Of a stretch of DNA of 21,104 nucleotides, positions 14,703-21,104 are shown piece after piece. Position 1 is the first letter of the stretch. Each line of letters starts with the position of its first letter. The notes beneath the pieces were generated by a model. The model had not been told where the DNA came from, ran no database searches, and saw nothing but the letters and a program-made list of their open reading frames with translations. Location of the stretch: the NCBI GenBank assembly GCA_050262615.1, contig JBLNEL010000148.1:1-21104 (forward strand), given 5' to 3'. A program made the position numbers and the translations under genes. Source of the stretch: JAUZPB01 sp050262615 (GTDB taxonomy: Bacteria > Bacteroidota > Ignavibacteria > Ignavibacteriales > SURF-24).

Positions 14703-14729
14703 AAAAAGCACTCTATAAGAGTGCTTTTT
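14703..14729 (+). terminator. Bidirectional intrinsic terminator of the RRM gene
   Basis: AAAAAGCACTC (14703-14713) and GAGTGCTTTTT (14719-14729) form a perfect 11-bp stem with the 5-base loop TATAA, ending in a T-run on the plus strand and, by symmetry, on the minus strand. It lies 22 bases after the RRM stop and between convergent genes, so it probably serves both. Confidence 0.9.
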
Positions 14730-14773
14730 CATTTTAAACAACTTTGCATTAAAACTTTTTTTAGTCTTTTACC

Positions 14774-14821
14774 CTCAAGTTTATTTTCTCTCAAGTTTAT
14801 TTTCTCTCAAGTTTATTTTCC
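14774..14821. repeat. 16-bp tandem repeat, three copies
   Basis: CTCAAGTTTATTTTCT occurs at 14774-14789 and 14790-14805, and with a last-base change at 14806-14821. It lies in the spacer between the RRM terminator and the end of the convergent outer-membrane protein gene. On the minus strand it follows that gene's stop by about 50 bases. Confidence 0.92.
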
Positions 14822-14872
14822 ATCAGGTTACTTATTTTACTGAATAAATTTAAGAAGGATTCAGTTAAATTA

Positions 14873-17362
14873 TTACAAAATGAAAGTATTAATTCCGATG
14901 ACAAAAGAGTTATTATTTCTGTGAGTAAGCCGCCAAGCGAATTCAAGGCTTATAGGAAAAAGAACATGGCCGATATTAAAACCTGTTTCAAGAAGTGGTT
15001 TTTCCAGTGTCGTATAGTTAACACCTGCAGGTATTATACTGCGTGACTTCTCTGAGATTACAGACCAGGCGGCGTTGAAGAAAGTATTAAGCTGGAGTTC
15101 CATTTCATCAAGCAGAGGAATTCCGGAGAGTCTGAAGAGTTGGTCGCGGAAGTTATGTTCAATATTCAGAGTAACGACCTTATCGCCAAACACTTCACTT
15201 AATCCAACTGTTCGAAAGGTAAAGTTTTTACCTGTTGCGCTAATATTTCCTGCCAGTGCATATTGCATCTGATAAGGTATAGGTCCATCTGAAAAAGTGC
15301 TATGGATCCTATATCCCAGGCTTGCGAAACCGAAAGTATTAATTACACCCTGCAGGCTTCCGTAATAGCTAAGAAAACTGAGAGAACTTTTAAGAAGATT
15401 TTTGTCGCTTATATCAACACCGCCGCCAAGAAGAAGATAAGATTTACCTTCAGAAATTCTTCGTCTGAAGAAGCCATCCTCAATATAATTTCTGAAATCA
15501 AAATTAAAGCCCAAGCTAACCTGGTTAATTTTTGTCTGGTAAACTGGCGGATTAATGTGATAGGATTTATTTTTTGCAAAGAAAGAATAGTTAGAGTTAT
15601 TATAAGCCGAGTTATCGGTGCGGTTTAAGATACCGGCATTAAGTTTCAGGACCGGAAAAATCTCACCTTCAATTTGAAAATTAAATCCTTTTGTATAATA
15701 GTAATCTCTAAAGTCGTACTTAGCCAGAAGGGCAAGCAGAGTAGAAGTAAACTGGTTATAAACATCAGAAGAAGCAAACAAGGAGGTGATTCTGTTAAAG
15801 GCGTTAAAGGAAAATTTCCAGGTTCTGTACTCACCCAAATAATAGGAGAAAGAAAGTGCCTGCTTCATTTTCTTATCTGAGAGGCCATATGATAATTTAA
15901 GATCGCAATTAAGTCTGCGGTCAAGCAGATTTTCTGCCGTAGTACCGAAGTCGAGTGCCCAGCCTTCGACGCGGTTAAAATGAAATAGTCCAAGAGGGCC
16001 GCTGACCGAAAAGTTATTATCAAGAGCAATACGGTTTCCGAAAAGTCCAGAAGAGATCCTATGCCAGAGGCTTTGTGGGACAGACGAAAGGCTATCGATC
16101 CGTTTATAGGCAGAGAGTTCTTCGGCTGAGTTTGGAATTAGCTGAACCTGTTTCCAATAAATAGAGTCCTTATTATCAGCTCCGGGAAGGACAGTAAGCA
16201 CTGCTTTTCCAAAAATGCGGCTGTCGATATTTTCATTAATCTTATAGTTATACAAAACCGAGCTAAGTTCAAAGCCAACTTTTGCAAGTCCAAACAGATT
16301 AGCTCTAATAAAAAGCCTGTAGTCGATAGGCATATAAATATCATTTGCATATGGGAGGAACTGCTGGAAGATATTAACCCGGTCAAAGATCCCGCCGGTA
16401 TTTGCTGCGCGGTTAAGGTCGGCATCAATTTTTATCATATCATAAGTGCTGTCGGTAATATAGATATAGCCCAGAAAGCCGGGGTCGCTAGTTTTATCAG
16501 GTTCGAAAAATATTTTAAAGACTTTTCTGTTGTCAATTGCCGAAGTATCCTCAATTCTAAAATAGTAATACTTAAGTGCATTATCAGAGAGCGGACCTGT
16601 CATAGGCCGGTTAAAGAAGTGAATATCGTCAGAGTAAAAGTTCTGAATAATTCGTCCGCCTGTCACTGCATTAACAGATGAAGGGATATTAGAAGTTTGT
16701 TTTCTAGCTGTAATGAGTTCCTTGTAGTCGTCAGGTTTATGATAAAATCCCCTGCTCTGGTTTTCAATTATCGCGTTTATTTTCATAAACTGTGATTGAG
16801 AATCGCTGGCGGCTTTAACGGCAACAGTGACTGAATTCTGGCTGCCATCAGAGGTAACGTCGCTATTTGATCTAATAAGTCCTTTTGTATATGCATCAAA
16901 TTCATAAGAGTTGAGCCTGCGGTATCTATCTTCTTTTCTTCTGATAGCCTTTTCTATAATTTCAACGGCAGGATTTCTGCCGGGCAGGATAGTGATTTCA
17001 GGCAAATGTATAGTAACAGGTGTAAGATAAAAATTGATATTAGCGTTTCCAACAGACGGATCAAATATAACCGTATCGGACTGAAAGCCAATAGAAGAAG
17101 CAACAATGTTATATTTTCCATAGGGAAGAATAAGTCTGTAATGTCCATCAACATTTGATGAAGTTCCCATAGTTGTATTAAGAGCGCGGAGGTTTGCGTA
17201 GCTAAGATTTCTGCCGGTAGACTTATTAAATATTCTTCCCTCAATTTTAATCTGCTGATTATTTTTAATCTGCTGATTGTCTTTAATCTGCTGATTATCC
17301 TGCGGGAATAAAGAGAGACAAAAAGCAGTAAACAATAGAGCGACGGTTACAATAAAGCGCAT
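14873..17362 (-). CDS. Outer-membrane protein with carboxypeptidase-regulatory-like domain (DUF5686 family), 829 aa
   Basis: A signal peptide (MRFIVTVALLFTAFCLSLFPQ) is followed by three NQQIK repeats. Next comes a CarboxypepD_reg-like domain (IEGRIFNKSTGRNLSYANLRALN ... NINFYLTPV), which forms a small beta sandwich at the N-terminus of many Bacteroidota outer-membrane proteins. The next segment, VEIIEKAIRRKEDRYRRLNSYEFDAYTKG, is the signature of DUF5686 proteins. The last 350 or so residues alternate hydrophobic and polar residues with many aromatic ends and finish in FVIGINTFIL, as expected for an outer-membrane beta-barrel. Function of the family is not established. I use the Met at 17362 because it gives a compact signal peptide and has AGGA about 9 bases upstream. 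The longer frame starting at 17398 (841 aa) is possible. Length is normal for the family. Confidence 0.88.
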   Translation of the reverse strand: MRFIVTVALLFTAFCLSLFPQDNQQIKDNQQIKNNQQIKIEGRIFNKSTGRNLSYANLRALNTTMGTSSNVDGHYRLILPYGKYNIVASSIGFQSDTVIFDPSVGNANINFYLTPVTIHLPEITILPGRNPAVEIIEKAIRRKEDRYRRLNSYEFDAYTKGLIRSNSDVTSDGSQNSVTVAVKAASDSQSQFMKINAIIENQSRGFYHKPDDYKELITARKQTSNIPSSVNAVTGGRIIQNFYSDDIHFFNRPMTGPLSDNALKYYYFRIEDTSAIDNRKVFKIFFEPDKTSDPGFLGYIYITDSTYDMIKIDADLNRAANTGGIFDRVNIFQQFLPYANDIYMPIDYRLFIRANLFGLAKVGFELSSVLYNYKINENIDSRIFGKAVLTVLPGADNKDSIYWKQVQLIPNSAEELSAYKRIDSLSSVPQSLWHRISSGLFGNRIALDNNFSVSGPLGLFHFNRVEGWALDFGTTAENLLDRRLNCDLKLSYGLSDKKMKQALSFSYYLGEYRTWKFSFNAFNRITSLFASSDVYNQFTSTLLALLAKYDFRDYYYTKGFNFQIEGEIFPVLKLNAGILNRTDNSAYNNSNYSFFAKNKSYHINPPVYQTKINQVSLGFNFDFRNYIEDGFFRRRISEGKSYLLLGGGVDISDKNLLKSSLSFLSYYGSLQGVINTFGFASLGYRIHSTFSDGPIPYQMQYALAGNISATGKNFTFRTVGLSEVFGDKVVTLNIEHNFRDQLFRLSGIPLLDEMELQLNTFFNAAWSVISEKSRSIIPAGVNYTTLEKPLLETGFNIGHVLFPISLEFAWRLTHRNNNSFVIGINTFIL
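17245..17298 (-). repeat. 18-bp tandem repeat, three copies, inside the outer-membrane protein gene
   Basis: On the plus strand the unit TTTTAATCTGCTGATTAT occurs at 17245-17262, and with small changes at 17263-17280 and 17281-17298. It encodes NQQIKD/NQQIKN/NQQIK directly after the signal peptide, so repeat-number changes would only alter a spacer. Confidence 0.9.
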
Positions 17363-17513
17363 ATAAATAATCCTGATTATAGCTTTGAATTTATACAATA
17401 AGAAAAAGTATTTAGTTCTGTAATTATTCCAGGTTGCCGAAAGCAGTTTTAAATATTATTATTAAGTTAAGAAATCATTGATAAATTTTGCAAACTTTAT
17501 AGAGGCAGAAGCT

Positions 17514-18440
17514 ATGTCAAAACAGATTGTAGTAACCGGTGCAACAGGGCTAATAGGAAGTCATCTTGTACGTGCATTATCAGAGCGGGGGGATCATGTA
17601 CTAGTCTTTACACGTTCGCCGGGATCAGCGCAGAGTGAAATTCCATTTGCCGCAGGATATATAAAGTGGACACCAGAAGAAAGTTCAGACAGGTGGGAAA
17701 AATATATTGATGGTGCAGATGCTGTTATTCACTTAGCGGGTGCGCCGGTGATGGCAAGAAGGTGGAGCGGAGAATATAAGGCGCAGATTTTGGGGAGCCG
17801 GCAGATCGGGACGAGGCAGATAGTTCATGCGATTAAAAATTCCACTAAAAAGCCCGAGGTATTTGTATGTGCCTCAGCCATTGGGATCTACGGAACATAT
17901 GAAGGAGGAACATTTACCGAAAAAAGTGAAGCAGGTAATGATTTTCTTGCCACGGTATGCAAGATATGGGAAAAAGAGGCCTCAGAAGCAGAGGGTCTTG
18001 GGGTAAGGAGGGTTAGTGTAAGACTAGGGATTGTGCTAGAAAAGTCAGGCGGAGCCTTAGGGAAAATGATAACTCCTTACAGGTTTTTCATCGGAGGGCC
18101 CTTAGGCAGCGGAAAGCAGGGGTTTCCATGGATACACATTGACGATGCAGTTGGTATTTTCCTTAAAGCGATAGATGACAGGTCAATAAAAGGTCCGCTT
18201 AATGCAGTTGCTCCGGAGTCAATAACGATGCAGGAGTTTGCAGAAGCATTAGGCAAGATACTTCACCGGCCTTCAGCATTCAAAGTTCCCAAAATTGCGT
18301 TAAGAATAATAGCAGGAGAAGGTGCTGAAACAATATATAAAACTCCAAAGGTCATTCCTGAAGTGCTATTAAAAAATGGTTACGAATTCAAGTACAAAAC
18401 TGCAGAGGCAGCATTAAAAAACATATTAGATAAAAAATGA
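17514..18440 (+). CDS. TIGR01777-type NAD(P)-binding SDR protein (YfcH-like epimerase family), 308 aa
   Basis: This is an atypical/extended short-chain dehydrogenase. The Rossmann motif TGATGLIG lies at residues 8-15, a DAVIHLAGAPV block follows, and SAIGIYG carries the active-site-region Tyr. The FLATVCKIWEKEA and RRVSVRLGIVL segments are characteristic of the TIGR01777/YfcH group. The C-terminal 50 residues (PKIALRIIAGEGAETIYKTPKVIPEVLLKNGYEFKY) correspond to the DUF1731 tail of the same family. The physiological substrate is not known; members have been linked to cell division and envelope. A longer frame opens at 17478, but the Met at 17514 is preferred because GAGG (17502-17505) precedes it and the Rossmann strand starts at once. 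No clear terminator follows. Confidence 0.9.
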   Translation: MSKQIVVTGATGLIGSHLVRALSERGDHVLVFTRSPGSAQSEIPFAAGYIKWTPEESSDRWEKYIDGADAVIHLAGAPVMARRWSGEYKAQILGSRQIGTRQIVHAIKNSTKKPEVFVCASAIGIYGTYEGGTFTEKSEAGNDFLATVCKIWEKEASEAEGLGVRRVSVRLGIVLEKSGGALGKMITPYRFFIGGPLGSGKQGFPWIHIDDAVGIFLKAIDDRSIKGPLNAVAPESITMQEFAEALGKILHRPSAFKVPKIALRIIAGEGAETIYKTPKVIPEVLLKNGYEFKYKTAEAALKNILDKK

Positions 18441-18521
18441 AATAATTTTATGCAGTTTAAATAAAAGGAACAGGAGAGTTAAGCTGAATTTTACTTACAA
18501 AGTAGAAATAAACAAAATCAA

Positions 18522-18533
18522 TTAAACGTTTAA
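18522..18533. promoter_or_regulatory. LacI-family operator-like palindrome upstream of the lacI-type gene
   Basis: TTAAACGTTTAA is a perfect 12-bp palindrome with the central CG typical of LacI/GalR-family operators. It lies 180 bases before the start of the LacI-type gene and 82 bases after the SDR gene. Confidence 0.55.
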
Positions 18534-18660
18534 ATAAAAATATTAAAAACAACACAACACTATTAATAGGGATATTGTTGTCAAATATTTAAAAACAGGT
18601 CAAAAAAAAAGAACTTACTTATTTTAAGCTGTTATGATCAGCATCCAGCCTGCTGTCGTC

Positions 18661-18689
18661 TTGACAAATAGAGCAAAATACTTTAGTAT
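18661..18689 (+). promoter_or_regulatory. Possible promoter of the lacI-type gene
   Basis: TTGACA (18661-18666) and TAGTAT (18684-18689) are separated by 17 bases, as in sigma-70 promoters. The -10 box lies inside the perfect inverted repeat AAATACT-TT-AGTATTT (18676-18691), a placement that would let a bound protein block transcription. The start codon would be only about 17 bases from the transcription start, and no ribosome-binding site is visible. Bacteroidota-type elements do not fit here. Confidence 0.4.
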
Positions 18690-18693
18690 TTAC

Positions 18694-18705
18694 TAAAACG
18701 CTTAA
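18694..18705. promoter_or_regulatory. Second CG-centred operator-like site at the lacI-type start
   Basis: TAAAACGCTTAA has the same central CG and flanks as the perfect palindrome at 18522-18533 and matches its own reverse complement in eight of twelve positions. It sits 7 bases before the ATG, 172 bases from the first site. The two could bind one regulator, with looping possible. Confidence 0.4.
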
Positions 18706-18712
18706 CCTACAA

Positions 18713-19738
18713 ATGACACCGACAATAAAGGACGTAGCCAAAAAGGCAAAAGTGTCTATAGCCACAGTATCGCTGGTTATACACAATCATGAAAGGATCT
18801 CTCCTGAGACGCGGCTACGTGTAAATAAAGCGATAAAAGAACTTAATTATCATCCTTCAAGGAGTGCAAGAGGGCTTGCCTCGAAGACCAGCGGCAACAT
18901 AGCATTCATTGTAACAGAGGATCATTTTCTACGTTCAGAGCCATTTTACACAAGAATTTTTTTAGGGACAGAATTCGAAGCAAGGCAGGATGAGTATTAC
19001 ATATTACTTACGACAATTCCGTCGGATTTTAAGAAAGGGGATAAACTTCCAAGATGTGTACTGGAGAGAAATGTTGATGGTGTGATAATTGCAGGCAAGG
19101 TACCTGAGGATATAATAAATGAGTTAGAAGAATACAATTTCCCACTAGCCTTTGTGGATTACTATCCTCCTTCGGAAAAATATCCTGTTGTACTTATAGA
19201 TAATTTTTCAGGGGGATTACAGGCAACTCAGCATCTGATTCACTTAGGGCACAGGGAGATTGCATTTATTGCCGGGGACATACAGCATCCGAGCATAAGG
19301 GACAGGTTTCAAGGGTATAAGATGGCGCTGGAAAATGCAGGGATCGAATTTGAGAGTTTCAGGTGCATAATTGATGAAGATTATCCTGCAAGAGAGAACG
19401 GGTATAATGCAGCCAAGAGGCTTTTTGAAAGGACGAAAGATATAACTGCGGTTTTTACCTGCAATGATGCCATGGCAATAGGTGTAATGCAGTATCTGAG
19501 GGAAGCAGGTTTTAAGATACCCAAAGACATTTCTCTGATAGGGTTTGATGATGTTGAAGCTGATCTTTCATTAGATCCTCCCCTGTGCACTGTAAGTGTG
19601 CCTAAGGTTGAGATGGGTGTTGAAGTAATGCGGTTAATGAATGATATATTAAAAGAAAGGACGAGGACGCCTAAGAAGGTGCTTGTTCCGGTGGAAATAA
19701 TAAAAAGAAAGTCTACAGGAGCGGTAAAGAAGGGATAG
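18713..19738 (+). CDS. LacI/GalR-family transcriptional regulator, 341 aa
   Basis: The N-terminus is a LacI helix-turn-helix: IKDVAKKAKVSIATVSLVIHN. The hinge helix that inserts into the operator minor groove is also visible (HPSRSARGLAS, about residues 47-57). The remainder is a periplasmic-binding-protein-like sensor domain with the usual landmarks: GNIAFIV, VDGVIIAG, PLAFVDYYPP, VLIDNFSGG, HLGHREIAFIAG, DRFQGYKMALENAG, AVFTCNDAMAIGVMQYLREAGFKIPKDISLIGFDD. Such regulators bind sugars and repress or activate transport and catabolic genes. The following genes, an MDR dehydrogenase and a secreted protein, are the likely local targets. CG-centred palindromes upstream suggest autoregulation. ATG 18713 is the natural start; it lacks a recognisable ribosome-binding site. 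The ligand is unknown. Confidence 0.95.
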   Translation: MTPTIKDVAKKAKVSIATVSLVIHNHERISPETRLRVNKAIKELNYHPSRSARGLASKTSGNIAFIVTEDHFLRSEPFYTRIFLGTEFEARQDEYYILLTTIPSDFKKGDKLPRCVLERNVDGVIIAGKVPEDIINELEEYNFPLAFVDYYPPSEKYPVVLIDNFSGGLQATQHLIHLGHREIAFIAGDIQHPSIRDRFQGYKMALENAGIEFESFRCIIDEDYPARENGYNAAKRLFERTKDITAVFTCNDAMAIGVMQYLREAGFKIPKDISLIGFDDVEADLSLDPPLCTVSVPKVEMGVEVMRLMNDILKERTRTPKKVLVPVEIIKRKSTGAVKKG

Positions 19739-19826
19739 CATTAATGAATTGTTTGTTGTGTATATAAGGAATAGATAAGATTAAGTAATGAGTGGATAAT
19801 GTGAAAATATGTAAAGGACTGTAGAT

Positions 19827-20855
19827 ATGCAGGCGGCAATTTTTAGTGGTCCACATAATATTTCTGTAAAAGACCAATCCCTCCCGAAACTAAAAGAAGG
19901 GGAGTTACTCATAAAAGTCGGTGCATGCGGTGTATGCGGGACCGACTTTCATATCTTTGAAGGCAGTGCCCCGGCAAAACCTCCGGTAGTCCTGGGTCAT
20001 GAATATACTGGTGAAATTGCAGATGCAGCTCCAGATGTAAGGGGGTATGTTACCGGTCAGAGGGTTGCAATAAATCCAAATATTCATTGCGGCTATTGTG
20101 AATACTGCAGGCGGGGTAAAATAAATCTATGCTTAAACCTTAAAGCCCTTGGAGTAACTATAGACGGCGGGTTTTCCGAATACTCAATTGTACCGGTTAC
20201 ACAAGCTCATATTCTTCCAAAAAATTTTCCTTTCGAAATTTCAGCTTTTGCAGAACCTCTAAGCTGCTGTGTTCACGGAATTAATCAGGCTTCAATTAAA
20301 ACAGGTGATACTGCAGCAATAGTAGGAGCAGGGCCGATAGGCCTGTTGATGCTGCAGTTAGCGCAGATAAGCGGAGCCTCGGTAACATACGTGGTTGATA
20401 TTTCAGGAGAAAAAAGAAAGATAGCAAAAGAGCTTATGGCGGACTTTGTTTTTGATCCTTCAGATGAAGAGTTTTCTGAAAGTTTTCAGGACATTTCAAA
20501 AGGCGGAGCCGATGTGGTTATTGAATGTGTGGGTTCTGAGATTGCAGCAAAGACAGCATTAAGCATAGCAAAAAAAGGGGGAACGCTTTTAATATTCGGG
20601 CTTGCCGGGCCAAAGGCGGTAATCTCTGTTTTCCTGCAGGAGTTCTTCCATAAAGAACTGACAATAAAAAGCTCAATATTAAATCCCAATACATTTCAGA
20701 CTGCAGTAGATCTACTTGTTTCAGGAAAAATAAAGACATCGTTGTTTAAGAAAGAGGGTGTTCCCTTAGGTGATGATCAGATAACATCCTTATTTACTAC
20801 ACCGAGGGACAGTTCAGTAATTAAGTATATGATTGTTCCGAATAAAACAGAATGA
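19827..20855 (+). CDS. Zinc-dependent MDR alcohol/polyol dehydrogenase (sorbitol or threonine dehydrogenase-like), 342 aa
   Basis: The catalytic zinc ligands are visible as C37 (GVCGTD), H58-E59 (LGHEYTGE) and E143 (AEPLSC). The structural zinc site is complete with C88, C91, C94 and C102 (CGYCEYCRRGKINLC). The Rossmann fold has VGAGPIG (166-172), and YVVDIS supplies an acidic residue (Asp189) that favours NAD over NADP. The nearest families are sorbitol/xylitol dehydrogenase, L-threonine 3-dehydrogenase and galactitol-1-phosphate-type enzymes. The sequence alone does not choose between them, but a LacI regulator just upstream makes a sugar alcohol or sugar derivative more likely than threonine. 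AAAGGA (19813-19818) precedes ATG 19827 by 8 bases. It lies 88 bp after the regulator with no terminator between, so co-transcription is possible. Confidence 0.92.
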   Translation: MQAAIFSGPHNISVKDQSLPKLKEGELLIKVGACGVCGTDFHIFEGSAPAKPPVVLGHEYTGEIADAAPDVRGYVTGQRVAINPNIHCGYCEYCRRGKINLCLNLKALGVTIDGGFSEYSIVPVTQAHILPKNFPFEISAFAEPLSCCVHGINQASIKTGDTAAIVGAGPIGLLMLQLAQISGASVTYVVDISGEKRKIAKELMADFVFDPSDEEFSESFQDISKGGADVVIECVGSEIAAKTALSIAKKGGTLLIFGLAGPKAVISVFLQEFFHKELTIKSSILNPNTFQTAVDLLVSGKIKTSLFKKEGVPLGDDQITSLFTTPRDSSVIKYMIVPNKTE

Positions 20856-20896
20856 TTCCGATTAGTCAATAAAATACTTTAACAAAGGAGGGCAAT

Positions 20897-21104
20897 ATGC
20901 ATAAGTTAAGACAATGTGTAACAGGGTTCCTTGTTCTGATTGTATTTTTTCTGGTGACAGATATTAAAGCACAATTTACTCAGATCAATCAGATTGGCGG
21001 GTTTGAGAGTGACTTACCGAGCTACTGGATGAAGGGCAAAGAGACCGGAGCGACATTAAGCTGGGCAACCGATCAGTTCAGGTCAATGGGCAGGTCGCTG
21101 AAGA
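20897..21104 (+). CDS. Secreted protein, N-terminal part (3' end outside window), possibly carbohydrate-binding
   Basis: An open frame starts at ATG 20897 and runs off the window after 69 codons. It has the strongest ribosome-binding site in the window, AAAGGAGGG (20884-20892), 4 bases before the ATG. The first 25 residues form a signal peptide (basic start MHKLRQ, hydrophobic core GFLVLIVFFLV, cleavage probably after IKA before QF). The mature start reads QINQIGGFESDLPSYWMKG, then ATLSWATDQFRSMGRSLK. This 'GFE...YW...ATLSW' pattern resembles the first strands of carbohydrate-binding (CBM4/9-like) jelly-roll modules, which often begin large secreted enzymes. It lies 41 bp after the dehydrogenase, so it is probably part of the same operon. 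The function cannot be decided from the visible part. Confidence 0.7.
   Translation, partial: MHKLRQCVTGFLVLIVFFLVTDIKAQFTQINQIGGFESDLPSYWMKGKETGATLSWATDQFRSMGRSLK

Noticed and set aside
14774..14821. CRISPR-like short repeat
   Set aside because: The 16-bp units are directly adjacent with no spacers, only three copies exist, and no cas gene is near. The same applies to the other tandem repeats.
15302..15628. A 108-residue plus-strand frame inside the outer-membrane protein gene
   Set aside because: It is antisense to a clearly coding beta-barrel region and lacks recognisable motifs and a start signal.

Overview
The window reads as a stretch of chromosome from a moderately low-GC, Gram-negative bacterium of the Bacteroidota/Ignavibacteria (FCB) kind. 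The basis is a DUF5686-type outer-membrane protein with a carboxypeptidase-regulatory-like N-terminal domain, a lipobox beta-propeller protein, a single-RRM RNA-binding protein, and several upstream elements of the form TTTG-N18/19-TAnnTTT(G/A), which resemble the Bacteroidota -33/-7 promoter. The phylum call is an inference; no rRNA or other decisive marker is present. No tRNA, rRNA, CRISPR array, insertion sequence or prophage gene was recognised.

Layout. 1-2287: the 3' end of one gene plus two complete genes on the + strand, tightly spaced, that look like a minor pseudopilin (PilV/PilW/PilX-like) operon closed by a terminator. 2333-3784 (- strand): a hemolysin III/TrhA-type seven-helix membrane protein and a CheD-type receptor deamidase with no chemotaxis genes beside it. 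3785-4120: an intergenic region holding the cheD promoter, a 16-bp-period tandem repeat and a set of competing hairpin arms. 4121-6873: valS and its terminator. 6980-8480: a two-domain PspC protein overlapping a small membrane protein. 8547-11783 (- strand): an ECF sigma factor, its overlapping RskA-type anti-sigma factor, a terminator, then a PQQ-like beta-propeller lipoprotein. 11955-14251: an MlaF-type ABC ATPase and RadA. 14346-14729: an RRM protein flanked by two hairpins that share the same arm sequence. 14873-17362 (- strand): the DUF5686 outer-membrane protein. 17514-18440: a TIGR01777-type SDR protein. 18522-21104: a LacI-family regulator with CG-centred operator-like palindromes, a zinc-dependent polyol/threonine-dehydrogenase-like MDR enzyme, and the start of a secreted protein. 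The last three genes look like one edge of a carbohydrate-utilisation locus.

Most genes are housekeeping or envelope functions. The less ordinary content is in the non-coding DNA. Short tandem repeats of 16-18 bp occur at six places. In genes the unit is 18 bp and in frame; outside genes it is 15-17 bp. The RRM gene is bracketed by matching hairpins. The valS upstream region combines a repeat array with mutually exclusive pairings. The minor-pilin operon has proteins with almost no leader peptide. I saw no clear evidence of an entirely new multi-gene system.
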